From positions 1 to 64,000 of the forward strand of contig JAPDPQ010000018.1 in the NCBI GenBank assembly GCA_034506395.1: DNA of 64,000 bases. The letters are read 5' to 3'. Both the position numbers and the translations under genes were made by a program. The notes under the pieces were generated by a model. The model ran no database searches and was not told the origin of the DNA. It worked only from the letters and a program-made list of their open reading frames with translations. Source of the DNA: a candidate division KSB1 bacterium (lineage in GTDB: Bacteria; Zhuqueibacterota; Zhuqueibacteria; Thermofontimicrobiales; Thermofontimicrobiaceae). Position 1 is the first letter of the stretch; each line of letters opens with the position of its first letter. Positions 8,543-16,434 of this stretch are shown here, one piece after another.

Positions 8543-9688
8543 TCAGAGCTTAAATTTAAAAACAACAATTTTGGGATTAAGGACATTTTGAAGCGCATTG
8601 CTGATCAGGGGAATATCTATATCTATCGGTTCCTCAACTGCAAAAATGCAGTTACCATAGCTGCCAAGGATGGCACTCTTCAAATATTTGGAATTCTCAG
8701 TGTCAATTTCAATCTTGCCTTTCAGTAAATTGCCCTTCAGATCAAAAAATGATAAATAATATGTTTCATTTCCAACAAACGTCACCATTGCAATATTATC
8801 CTGAATGAAAAATATATCATGGATCATTGTGTGTTGAGAAATCAACTTCAACATCGTCCTAGAATTGTCGACAGAGGCAAAAATTTCTGGTGAAACAGCA
8901 TTTGGCAAATGGCTGATATGCTCTATAATGGTTCGTTGGACTTGACCATTCGGATCATGAATTCTAATTGTTAAATCAAAAATATTTCCGATCCAAATTT
9001 GCCCATTTGGTGCTAATTTCACTGAACCTCCTAGATAAAATATTTTTTGCAACGTTTCTTCCAATTCACTATACCGATATTTAATTCGGCCGTTTTGATC
9101 AATTACTACAATTTTTTTCCCTTTAGAGGCATCAGAAAATGATGGATTAATTGTATAAAAATATAATAAGCCATGAGAGTCAATAAAGAATCGCTGAGGA
9201 AATATTCCCAAAACATCAAGCCTCATCTGTTTTTGGTACTCTCCATTTCTATCGTAGAAGATTAATTTGAATTTTTGACTATCCAATATCACGATTCTTC
9301 CCTCGTTATCTACGCAGGCATACTCAGGAATAAGATACTCGCCAGGCCCCTCACCGTTAATTCCTACTTGGCGAATAAATTTTCCAGTTTCGGAAAAAAG
9401 AAGCACGCTCTTGGTTACCCGAGTGTCAACGACAATAAATCTTTCATCAGATTTAATAATCTGATCAATGCTGCCTACATAGCTTTTGGTACCAGTTGCT
9501 AATTGAATTTCCTTGGACTTTTCAAACAAATCCTCAAAATTCTTTGCTTGCTGGAATTTTTCCATCAAGGAAATTGGTAATGCCAATTCATTACTGCTTT
9601 CACGACTATTTTTCTGACAGGAAATCAACAATAAGCCAAACCATAACGAAACTATCAATTTAATATATCTTCTTAAAATGCTGTTCAT
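8543..9688 (-). CDS. Six-bladed beta-propeller lipoprotein
   Basis: A 381-residue lipoprotein with lipobox LLISC (Cys24). The rest shows the repeating blade pattern of NHL/6-bladed propellers. Strands end in phrases such as VLLFSETGKFIRQVG, KLIFYDRNGEYQK and IVVIDQNGRIKYRYS, and an I-N-G-E-G-P-G-E-Y motif near residue 110 is typical of 6-bladed propeller lipoproteins in Bacteroidota and relatives. Such propellers bind ligands or partners on the cell surface or in the periplasm; none has a simple catalytic role that I can infer here. It lies 12 bases downstream of the redoxin gene at 9701, so it is the last gene of the peptide-redoxin-propeller cassette. Confidence 0.8.
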   Translation of the reverse strand: MNSILRRYIKLIVSLWFGLLLISCQKNSRESSNELALPISLMEKFQQAKNFEDLFEKSKEIQLATGTKSYVGSIDQIIKSDERFIVVDTRVTKSVLLFSETGKFIRQVGINGEGPGEYLIPEYACVDNEGRIVILDSQKFKLIFYDRNGEYQKQMRLDVLGIFPQRFFIDSHGLLYFYTINPSFSDASKGKKIVVIDQNGRIKYRYSELEETLQKIFYLGGSVKLAPNGQIWIGNIFDLTIRIHDPNGQVQRTIIEHISHLPNAVSPEIFASVDNSRTMLKLISQHTMIHDIFFIQDNIAMVTFVGNETYYLSFFDLKGNLLKGKIEIDTENSKYLKSAILGSYGNCIFAVEEPIDIDIPLISNALQNVLNPKIVVFKFKL

Positions 9689-9700
9689 AGAATATCCCTT

Positions 9701-10354
9701 TCATTTTTGAGCAAATAGCCTCTCAATGAATTGAATAAATTTAATAGATTCTTGAGGGACTTTGGCTACTGGAAAATGTGCTTTAAGAATTTTTTTTGTG
9801 TCACGATCAACTAAGAAAGATAATGGCGTTTTATGGATATCGAAATACTTTCGAAGTGTATCAGTATTATCGTAAATTAGAGGAAAGCTAAAGTTATTAG
9901 CAGCTCGAAATCTGTTAAGCATATTGATGCTGGAGGCATGGGCAATAGCAATAATGCTCATTTTTATCTCGGAGTTAAGGCTTTTTGAATATAAATCTTC
10001 AAAATATTGGATTTCATCCTCAACACAGACATTGCAATCGGAGAGCGAAAACAAAAGAATCAAAAGATAATTGTTGTTCTCTTCGTGGAATAAATTTCTC
10101 TTTCTTTCAAGCGAAAAAAGAATATCCATCGGAAATGTCAATCCCTCCAGTATAGCCTCGTACGCGTTGGCTTCGATAATTTCGCTCACGACTTTGAAAT
10201 CTTTTAAGAGTTTGTTCTGATATTGAATCTTTGATTTTAGCTGTTGCAATTTCACTTGCAAAAGAATGTTTAACAGACTGAGAACCAGAATCACAATGAA
10301 ATAGATCCTTTTGCCATACAACCTCAAATTGTTAGAGCCACCATTCATAAACAA
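9701..10354 (-). CDS. Membrane-anchored thioredoxin-fold (AhpC/TSA or TlpA-like) protein
   Basis: A 217-residue protein with an N-terminal membrane anchor (hydrophobic residues 17-32), a short coiled-coil-like linker (QQLKSKIQYQNKLLKDF) and a thioredoxin-fold domain. The redox motif is D-C-N-V-C (Cys107, Cys110) after a hydrophobic strand. A cis-proline signature K-T-P-L-S-F-L-V-D lies near residue 177, as in TlpA and AhpC/TSA proteins. These proteins exchange thiols and disulfides outside the cytoplasm. It sits between the Cys-rich peptide gene and the propeller lipoprotein gene, all on the minus strand, so it is a natural candidate to form or reshuffle the peptide's disulfides (inference). 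Confidence 0.78.
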   Translation of the reverse strand: MFMNGGSNNLRLYGKRIYFIVILVLSLLNILLQVKLQQLKSKIQYQNKLLKDFKVVSEIIEANAYEAILEGLTFPMDILFSLERKRNLFHEENNNYLLILLFSLSDCNVCVEDEIQYFEDLYSKSLNSEIKMSIIAIAHASSINMLNRFRAANNFSFPLIYDNTDTLRKYFDIHKTPLSFLVDRDTKKILKAHFPVAKVPQESIKFIQFIERLFAQK

Positions 10355-10393
10355 AACTAAATCGACTTAATAATTTCGCTGACTAGTTATGAA

Positions 10394-10429
10394 AAGAAGC
10401 TTCTGCTTACTTTTGAGCAGAAGCTTCTT
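10394..10429 (-). terminator. Perfect 14-bp hairpin between peptide gene and redoxin gene
   Basis: Arms AAGAAGCTTCTGCT (10394-10407) and its exact reverse complement (10416-10429), 8-nt loop. On the minus strand it begins 10 bases after the peptide stop codon and is followed by a short CTTTTC run. It looks like a partial terminator or attenuator that would let the peptide be made in excess over the two downstream proteins, or an mRNA-stabilising 3' structure. Confidence 0.75.
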
Positions 10430-10439
10430 CTTAAGAACC

Positions 10440-10652
10440 CTAATGCGGGTCATATGCGCCGCACTTGACTGGTGTGCAATCTTTTGATCCTACCACACAT
10501 ACAATTTCATGTTTGGTACCCCAAAAGTTGCAATGTCTAATCTGCTCTTGCTCGTCATCTTTAGGAATGTTAGCACTAGATTTGACAAGCAAAGACATGA
10601 AAGAGCTGATGATGATTACAAGTAGTAAAATGGAACACAGCCTTTTAAGCAT
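10440..10652 (-). CDS. Small secreted cysteine-rich peptide precursor
   Basis: A 70-residue product. The start is decided by a near-perfect Shine-Dalgarno sequence, AAGGAGGTGA at 10667-10658, placed 5 bases before the ATG at 10652; an upstream start at 10670 would lie on the ribosome-binding site itself. Residues 1-27 form a signal peptide (Lys-Arg start, long Ile/Leu core, probable cleavage after SSA). The predicted mature peptide is about 43 residues and hydrophilic, with four cysteines spaced C-x10-C-x6-C-x4-C and a Cys-Gly-Ala-Tyr end. The arrangement recalls the NVEALA-type small peptides encoded beside propeller lipoproteins in Bacteroides, but I cannot show sequence relatedness. Function unknown: signal, toxin or structural peptide are all possible. 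Confidence 0.75.
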   Translation of the reverse strand: MLKRLCSILLLVIIISSFMSLLVKSSANIPKDDEQEQIRHCNFWGTKHEIVCVVGSKDCTPVKCGAYDPH

Positions 10653-10667
10653 GCTTCTCACCTCCTT

Positions 10668-11268
10668 CAATTGTTTTGCTTTGCAAAAAAAATTGCTGCA
10701 ACTATTTCTTCTCTCTAGGCCTTGAAATGCTTAGTAAGGTTGAAGTTTCAAATTTTTTTTTCTGAGCCAAGGATTAAGCCATATCAAATGCCTAAAAGAG
10801 ACAATTTAATTTACAAAAAAAACATTTGTCAAGATTTTTTTAATTTTCAACAAAACTTTCTGATAGCTATTCAGATTCTTTGGTGGGGTGATCTGGATTC
10901 GCAGGAAAAAAATCTCGCCAAGCTGAACCACTCATCTAGTCATTCCTACCAAGCTGAATAATTGCAGTTTCTGATGTAATTTTTTTCCCTGAATGTCCGC
11001 TGGAATTTTGTCATCCGCCGAAGAATCAAAGTTAATTGTAGTAATTATCTATTGGATCGAAAGAACATTAAGACTCAAAATCGTTTCCCGTGGCTAATAA
11101 GACATACCCGATACTCCTTGATCGTTTATATCCTAAGCTGTTTTATCAGCCATAGGGAAATTCCAGAGCGACCATCCGTTGGGTTGTTTCTATCCGTTGG
11201 AGAAATAATTTTGGTGCTCACTCAGCTTTCCCACGGATGATAGAACCTCCACAGATATTTTCAATGGC
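10668..11268. other. Intergenic, about 600 bp
   Basis: A+T-rich DNA that should hold the promoter of the peptide cassette (reading leftward); I see no clear promoter pair. Near the right end an 8-bp inverted repeat CCACGGAT/ATCCGTGG (11231-11238 and 11273-11280) overlaps the end of the next gene. Short open frames here (10722-10961 and 11052-11240) lack ribosome-binding sites and recognisable content. Confidence 0.5.
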
Positions 11269-11817
11269 TCATATCCGTGGATGTTTTATTATCCGCGGGA
11301 AAAACGGAATAAACATCCTGCTATTTTTCATATAATCCCGATAGGCATCGCCGAATTTTTCCAGATTCTCTTTTTCTTCAATTTTTGCTGTGGCGTAGAG
11401 CAATCCCGTGATCAACAAAACCAGCAGCACACTAACGATTGAAATATGCTTGAGCCATGCGCCCCAGGCGCCAGCGAGCAATGAAGCATAGAGCGGATGG
11501 CGAATGTAGCGGTAGGCGCCCACCTTGACCAGTACGCTGGTGTCTTCAAAATTCTGTCGAGGTTTTCCAATGATGTGCAATAGATAAAATCCATGAATGG
11601 CCAAAACCAGAGAAATCGTAAGCAACAGCCAGGAGATGATCTGCCGAAAAACAAACGGCTGATCAAACCAGTAATTCACGTTTAGCAGCACCAGGATCAA
11701 GATGCCTTCGAAAGCGAAAAACCGAAAGAAACCGTGATTACAATATGACTTTAAAGATTTCCAGGAGTAGAGCAAGAACAGAATCGAGCACAAACCGAAT
11801 ATGAAAATTTTGATCAT
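11269..11817 (-). CDS. Membrane isoprenylcysteine carboxyl methyltransferase (ICMT/PEMT)-like protein
   Basis: About 182 residues with four or five hydrophobic segments. The signature of the ICMT/PEMT membrane methyltransferase fold is clear: G-A-Y-R-Y-I-R-H-P-L-Y-A near residue 105, then after a membrane hairpin E-E-K-E-N-L-E-K-F-G-D-A-Y-R-D-Y near 150. These two motifs bind S-adenosylmethionine in this fold. Bacterial members methylate lipids, thiols or unknown substrates, and no specific substrate can be assigned. The start at 11817 has an AGGTGG site 8 bases upstream; the open frame continues upstream without support. It lies on the minus strand behind the alkyltransferase-like gene. Confidence 0.8.
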   Translation of the reverse strand: MIKIFIFGLCSILFLLYSWKSLKSYCNHGFFRFFAFEGILILVLLNVNYWFDQPFVFRQIISWLLLTISLVLAIHGFYLLHIIGKPRQNFEDTSVLVKVGAYRYIRHPLYASLLAGAWGAWLKHISIVSVLLVLLITGLLYATAKIEEKENLEKFGDAYRDYMKNSRMFIPFFPRIIKHPRI

Positions 11818-11907
11818 GGTAATCCACCTGACGGTTAGAGCAGAGTTCGACAATTCTCGATTCCCAATCCCAAATCCCAATTTTCAGAGAAGGAAGACCA
11901 GTTGCGA

Positions 11908-12378
11908 TTAAAGCTCGGCCAGCGCCTTTTCATAATTTTCCACCACAAACTTTTTGCCTTTTTGAACCACCCTGTGCCCTTCTTGTTCGAGGAAGAACTT
12001 CACATTTTCGATGCCACCAGGATATTTCTCGTTCAACACGCCGCCTGCTTTCAAGGTTCGCCAGTATGGGGTGATGTCCTTTTCGCCCTGGCGTGCCTCT
12101 TCATCTGCGGCATGGGCAGCCACCCAGGCAAAGATGCCTGTGGTCATGGGACAGCCGATGGTCGCCCCGTGCTTTTTGGCCAGCTTGGCTCGAATTTCAT
12201 TGATGGTGATCAGCTTGCCCTCGGGCACCTGCCGCATGATTTCGTCCACTTCGCTGGGGGCGGGAATGACCACCGTGCCCGTTCCCCAGCGCTGGCTCAT
12301 GTTTTCCGTAATGCGCTCGACTCTGGGGAGGCCTTTGTTATCCAGTAGTTTTTGTTTCCAGGATTTTTGTTTTTTCAT
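11908..12378 (-). CDS. MGMT/Ada-family DNA-binding-domain protein, alkyltransferase-like (no catalytic Cys)
   Basis: A 156-residue protein of the O6-methylguanine methyltransferase DNA-binding fold. VPEGKLITINEIRAKL (residues 51-66) matches the helix-turn-helix of the family, and GGVLNEKYPGG plus FFLEQEGH match its C-terminal part. At the position of the usual P-C-H-R active site it has P-Y-W-R (104-107), so the alkyl-accepting cysteine is Tyr. Alkyltransferase-like (ATL) proteins also lack this Cys; they bind O6-alkylguanine and pass the lesion to nucleotide excision repair. A Cys remains at 76 (I-G-C-P-M), but not at the catalytic position. The start ATG 12378 follows GGGAG. A repair or lesion-sensing role is inferred from the family; another DNA-binding role is possible. 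Confidence 0.75.
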   Translation of the reverse strand: MKKQKSWKQKLLDNKGLPRVERITENMSQRWGTGTVVIPAPSEVDEIMRQVPEGKLITINEIRAKLAKKHGATIGCPMTTGIFAWVAAHAADEEARQGEKDITPYWRTLKAGGVLNEKYPGGIENVKFFLEQEGHRVVQKGKKFVVENYEKALAEL

Positions 12379-12412
12379 ACGCTCGCTCCCAATTAAAATT
12401 TTTGACCACAGA

Positions 12413-12526
12413 AATGGAACAGCCACAGAAATAGCTTTCGGCATCAATTCTGTGGATTTCATTTCGGTGGGAGACGCTATGTTTTTTTCTCCCACAGAAT
12501 TGGGATGCCACAGAATTGGAAATCTT
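12413..12526. repeat. Diverged direct repeat, copy A
   Basis: First of two related segments upstream of the alkyltransferase-like gene. It shares, in order, AAATGGAAC, a CATCAATTCTG block, a GTGGGAG...TTTTTTCTCCCACAGAA hairpin block and a closing CCACAGAA with copy B. It contains a 7-bp hairpin (12467-12473 / 12489-12495). Confidence 0.6.
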
Positions 12527-12619
12527 AAAAATTGTATTCAGAAATGAAAGGACCGAGAAAAAAACTTAATTCTATTCTGAGAGCTTTACTTTCTGATTGC
12601 AAAAGAAATCCACACCACC

Positions 12620-12728
12620 GAAATGGAACAACGGCTGAAATAATTTTCATCATCAATTCTGAGGGACTTTACCTCTGTGGGAGTCAAAGATTTTTTCTCC
12701 CACAGAAATGGTATCCCACAGAAAAAAA
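12620..12728. repeat. Diverged direct repeat, copy B
   Basis: Second copy, about 95 bases downstream of copy A, in the same order and orientation. The hairpin here is a perfect 10-bp repeat, TCTGTGGGAG / CTCCCACAGA (12674-12683 and 12697-12706). It ends exactly at the 3' end of the nucleoside hydrolase gene. Confidence 0.6.
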
Positions 12729-13661
12729 TTAAATTCTTGGTAAAGCTTGACGCTCCAATTTCTCGAACAGGTCTCGAAAAATAGGATCTCGTTTGACAAA
12801 GAATGCCCGACGAATAAAATGCCGTCGCTGATCAAAACTCCAGGTCACTTGATCGGTGACGATGGGGCTGTGGACGATTTCACTGGGTACCCAACTGTCG
12901 TTCACCAGCCAGGCGATGGCCGAAATATCCCAGATAGGGCGAGAAAAGGCAAAATGATCGTTGCTGCACGCCTTGAATGTTTCAGCCAAATATTCGCCGA
13001 TGGCGCCTCGGCCCGCCACATATTGCTCGATCTCTGGCAGCGTGGTTAACAGATGCGAAGCCACGCCCAGACAGGGGATCTGCACGAGGGGCACGCCACA
13101 ATCGAACAGCAGTCGGGCGGCGAGCACATCTTGCTTCAAATTAAATTCTTTCGTGTGATGCCAGTGATGCGGATGTCCGCCCAGCCAGACGATGACAATG
13201 CGATCGATAATTTCAGGCTCAATCAGGATGGCTGAGGCGATATTGGTCAAAACAGCGATGCCGACCACGTAAAGCAATTCGCCTGGATTCAAATTCATGG
13301 CGCGATTCACTAGATCCAGCGCGGCTTCGCTGTGGATGGGATGTTCCCAATCCGTTAAATAGCGATCCGATCCTCGGAACACCACTCCTTGAATAGGCCG
13401 GTTCAGCTTATTTAATATCTTCAAAATTTCACGATAGCTTTTCTCCATGCCATCTCCTGGACCTACCGATCGATCATTGAAGAACGGCGCCGCGTAGATC
13501 GCCTCGACAGTTAATCGTTCAGACGAGAGCAAAGCGTAGACAATGGCAAACTGATCATCAATCTCATTGTATGTATCAGAGTCGATGACTATTTTGATCT
13601 TCCCCTGGGGCGATTGTAATCGCTCCAATCGCAAAGATTCCGATATGATTGGGAATTTCAT
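12729..13661 (-). CDS. Nucleoside hydrolase (inosine-uridine preferring family)
   Basis: About 310 residues. The N-terminal calcium-binding motif of the family is seen as I-D-S-D-T-Y-N-E-I-D-D-Q-F-A near residue 25, a variant of the usual D-T-D-x-G-x-D-D. A V-G-I-A-V-L-T-N-I-A segment near 150 and V-W-L-G-G-H near 180 match the strand and loop that hold the second metal ligands, and W-D-I-S-A near 250 carries the late Asp. Nucleoside hydrolases split the N-glycosidic bond of ribonucleosides for base salvage. The motif variation means nucleoside preference is open. The start ATG 13661 follows GGGAG by 6 bases; the frame extends 16 codons further without support. The gene stands alone. Confidence 0.85.
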   Translation of the reverse strand: MKFPIISESLRLERLQSPQGKIKIVIDSDTYNEIDDQFAIVYALLSSERLTVEAIYAAPFFNDRSVGPGDGMEKSYREILKILNKLNRPIQGVVFRGSDRYLTDWEHPIHSEAALDLVNRAMNLNPGELLYVVGIAVLTNIASAILIEPEIIDRIVIVWLGGHPHHWHHTKEFNLKQDVLAARLLFDCGVPLVQIPCLGVASHLLTTLPEIEQYVAGRGAIGEYLAETFKACSNDHFAFSRPIWDISAIAWLVNDSWVPSEIVHSPIVTDQVTWSFDQRRHFIRRAFFVKRDPIFRDLFEKLERQALPRI

Positions 13662-14257
13662 AAATCTCCCTTGTTCCTTTCTGGATGATTGATGCTTAAG
13701 ATCGCTCATTTTGTCGGATTCCTTGAAAATTGGAAATCAAATAAAGGTCTTAGCCTACATTCCGCTCGAACGAAAACTCACCTTTTCGGCATTTCGACTG
13801 AGGGGAGAAAGCTGTAGGTCTAACCTTTTAAATATATCCAGAATCCTCGTTTCGTTCGGAATGACATTTTTAATTCATATTTAATGGATTTCGCTTTAAT
13901 ACCAAAAAATAAACTGGGAATCGGTTCCCGTCTCATTCCTGCTATGATGGCAGATCATTGGGATGGAAAGTCCACGAAAGTTTTTCTAAATTTCGTTTGA
14001 AAATTCGGTCAGCACCTTGATAAAATTTTCATAAAATGGTTATGAAAAGATGTATCGCTACTCACGGAATCATTATTTTTGTTTTGAATAAAAATAATGC
14101 AATTTTTGATAAAAGCAAAGAATTTTCTAATCAAAATTTCAACTTGCATTTTCCAAATCTTTTTGGTAATTTGCCAAAAAAGGTGATGGACAAAAAATAT
14201 TGGCCTGTTCGAATCGTGCAACCGTCATCGTGATCCAAAAACTAGGTGGAGGAATTA
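13662..14257. other. Intergenic, about 600 bp, with a dispersed palindromic element
   Basis: Divergent promoter region of the nucleoside hydrolase (leftward) and the SRPBCC gene (rightward). It contains a copy of the dispersed element (listed separately at 13764-13890). Open frames on both strands around 14009-14233 are A+T-rich and lack ribosome-binding sites; I do not count them as genes. Confidence 0.5.
13764..13890 (+). repeat. Dispersed palindromic intergenic element, copy 1
   Basis: It shows the family order: CTCGAACGAAAACTCACC at the left, CATTTCGACTGAGGGGAGAA (13790-13809), then CCAGAATCCTCGTTTCGTTC with GGAATGACA (13838-13865). The same blocks recur at 42677-42820 and, in part, at 16755-16860 and 48977-49004. 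Confidence 0.65.
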
Positions 14258-14815
14258 ATGAAGATTATCCGGGTTATTGGGCTGATTATCGTGGTCCTGG
14301 CATTCGTTGTACTGATACTCAGCTTATCTGCGCCAAAATCGTATCACGTGGAGCGTTCCATCGTTATTCAGGTACCCAAGCATCAGGTCTTCGAGCATAT
14401 CAAATATTGGCGCAATTGGAAAGCATGGTCGCCTTGGGCTGAAATGGATTCAGCAATCGTGGTGACCATTGCAGGTATCGATGGGCAGATCGGCTCAAAA
14501 TTTCAATGGAAAGGAAAGCGCGCAGGCAGGGGCGAAATGATCGCCACCAACATTCAAGAAGATGAGGAACTGGCTTATCATCTTCGATTCGTTAAGCCCT
14601 GGGAGAGTGAGTCGAACGGCTATCTTCGGCTAACTGCCGTTGATGATCATGCTACTCAGGTGACATGGGCCTTTTATGGCAAAAGTCCGTTCCCATGGAA
14701 TTTCATTACATTATTTTTCAGCTTGGATTACATGATTGGGGGCGATTTTGAGCGGGGTTTGGAACGACTGAAATCGATCCTTGAATCTCAATCGAAAACT
14801 CGTCCACAAAATTAA
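14258..14815 (+). CDS. SRPBCC (START/Bet v1-fold) protein with N-terminal membrane anchor
   Basis: A 185-residue protein. The start is the ATG at 14258, with GGAGG 5 bases upstream; the frame also contains a GTG at 14246, which lies before that site. Residues 5-25 are a transmembrane helix. The rest is a polyketide cyclase/SRPBCC domain: V-E-R-S-I-V-I-Q-V-P at the first strand, W-x-x-W-x-x-W-S-P-W near residue 55-62, a G-S-K-F-Q-W-K-G strand near 85, and a long C-terminal helix (G-G-D-F-E-R-G-L-E-R-L-K). Such domains bind hydrophobic ligands. The ligand is unknown. Many FCB genomes carry similar stand-alone genes. Confidence 0.82.
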   Translation: MKIIRVIGLIIVVLAFVVLILSLSAPKSYHVERSIVIQVPKHQVFEHIKYWRNWKAWSPWAEMDSAIVVTIAGIDGQIGSKFQWKGKRAGRGEMIATNIQEDEELAYHLRFVKPWESESNGYLRLTAVDDHATQVTWAFYGKSPFPWNFITLFFSLDYMIGGDFERGLERLKSILESQSKTRPQN

Positions 14816-15657
14816 AGTGTTGGTATAAAGATTAAACAGCATTCACTTACTGTTTAGTAGGATTCTAACTTTTTTCACCTTCACCTGATTGAATCTCCCC
14901 TGTCCTGGAGGCAGCACGGACCGATCGAAGTCATATATTTACCTGAAAATCAAGCCAAAACCAAAATGAAAGAGAACTCTTGCTTAAAAATTTAGCGCGT
15001 TACTCTATGGGGCGATGTGCTTGCATAACTTTTTGAAATGCGCTTCTGAACGTTTGAAACAGGACAGCCGATCGCGCCGTTGGTCTTTTATCACTGCCCT
15101 GTGCAAGAAATTCTCACTATTGTGATTCTCTTGCGCAGCTTAATAATGAAATAATCCTGAAATCCACTAATGGTTTTGCCTTGAGATAAAATCAGTTTCA
15201 TCAAAAGAAGCATAATTTTGCAGATTGAAAGAAAATCAGATAACTGCCTACGATTTCGAAATTCAAAATTGAAGTGGACAAACCAGAAAAAGCCATTCGA
15301 TTCATTAGATGCTCAACGTTTTTATTCTGGGTTATTTAATTTCAGAACAACTTGTTTCGATATATCCGAATGAATCGCTTGCAATTCCCATCAACCAATT
15401 GAATTGGTGCAAAATAATCCTGAGTGGGACCATATTGAGTTTCGGTGGCACAAAATTTGTCAAATTGAACGGTCGATTAGCAGGGGAAATCCAGTTAAAA
15501 GGTATGAGGATCGCAGTTCGAATCTGAGTTTTCACCAATTTTGCCAAATGAAGGATCGCTAATTGTCATTACGATCTGAAAAGGAAGGGTATTGGTTCGA
15601 ACTCAGGCTTTCCAGTCATGCAATTTACGTAAGACTCAATCAATGGAGGTACCAATT
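14816..15657. other. Intergenic, about 840 bp
   Basis: No convincing gene. A 7-bp inverted repeat TAAACAG/CTGTTTA (14833-14839, 14850-14856) lies soon after the SRPBCC stop codon. At about 15510-15535 there is a tRNA T-arm-like stretch (GTTCGAATC) without the rest of a cloverleaf. An open frame at 15309-15527 has no recognisable content. Confidence 0.5.
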
Positions 15658-16434
15658 ATGAGAATTAGATTTTTGGCGATGTTAAGTTTGCTGGCGTTAA
15701 TGAACATGTGCAGCAAAAATGCGACTTCGCCGGACCAGAATGTGGCAAGCCAGCTCAGCAATACCGAGCAGATGCAGATCGTTTCTGCTGAAGTTGCTGC
15801 CAGCTCCGGCGGTATTGTGGCTGATCTCGGAATAATGGGGCTCATCGCAAAAGGGGGATTTAGTACTGGGCTTTATAAACCCGCGAGTTTCGATACGACG
15901 TTCAAATACGGCTGGATCACCTATTCGGTGAGCCTGTCATTTTATAGCGTGCTTGGCAATGAGCAGCCATTCTATATTCCTCGACTAACTGATAAAATTG
16001 TCTACCAAGGCACATTAACTGGCCACGATTCGACAGCAAATCGTGAGGTCGACCTTAACAAAACCGCCTCATTTGTCGTCACTGGCATCACCACGGGCGT
16101 AATCACCATCAATGGGACAGCGAGCAATAACTCATCTTATGAATTTACCGGCAAGCAGGTAAGTTCTGAGGCTGAGGTGCACAGCACTTTTGTGGTAACT
16201 GATGTGGTTATCGATACCAAGGTTGACCCATTCATCCCGCAAAGCGGCAAGGTCGAATGTAGTTTCAAGGGCAGCTTCCATCGATCGGGCCCAGTGCAAG
16301 ACAAAGATGTCGAATACGATTTTGCTCTAACATTGGAGTTCACTGGCAACAACCAGGTAAAGGTCACTCTGCCCAACGGCGATCAGTATACGCTGGATTT
16401 GATGACTGGGGAGTATACCCCCACCAAACCATAG
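15658..16434 (+). CDS. Exported (probable lipo-) protein of unknown function
   Basis: A 258-residue protein. The start is decided by TGGAGG 10 bases before the ATG at 15658; upstream in-frame codons have no support. It begins with a short positively charged and hydrophobic signal (MRIRFLAMLSLLALMNMC), and the Cys may be lipidated although the lipobox is poor. The mature part starts with a low-complexity Ser/Asn/Gln linker, then repeated beta-strand-like segments rich in Thr, Ser and Val. Paired strands such as FVVTGITTGVITINGTAS and FALTLEFTGNNQVKVTLPNG suggest a beta-sandwich or barrel-like fold. I do not recognise the family. The gene stands alone between long spacers. Confidence 0.7.
   Translation: MRIRFLAMLSLLALMNMCSKNATSPDQNVASQLSNTEQMQIVSAEVAASSGGIVADLGIMGLIAKGGFSTGLYKPASFDTTFKYGWITYSVSLSFYSVLGNEQPFYIPRLTDKIVYQGTLTGHDSTANREVDLNKTASFVVTGITTGVITINGTASNNSSYEFTGKQVSSEAEVHSTFVVTDVVIDTKVDPFIPQSGKVECSFKGSFHRSGPVQDKDVEYDFALTLEFTGNNQVKVTLPNGDQYTLDLMTGEYTPTKP

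Noticed and set aside
8368-8598. 77-codon upstream extension of the T9SS hydrolase-like gene, overlapping the propeller gene end
   Set aside because: The signal peptide begins at 8367; the extension is not signal-like.
10722-11240. Two small plus-strand open frames
   Set aside because: A+T-rich, no ribosome-binding sites, no recognisable sequence features.
15309-15527. 72-residue open frame
   Set aside because: An overlapping minus-strand frame of equal length exists, no ribosome-binding site, no family features.
15500-15540. tRNA-like T-arm (GTTCGAATC flanked by partly pairing bases)
   Set aside because: Only four of five T-stem pairs form, and no acceptor stem, D-arm or anticodon arm can be placed upstream.
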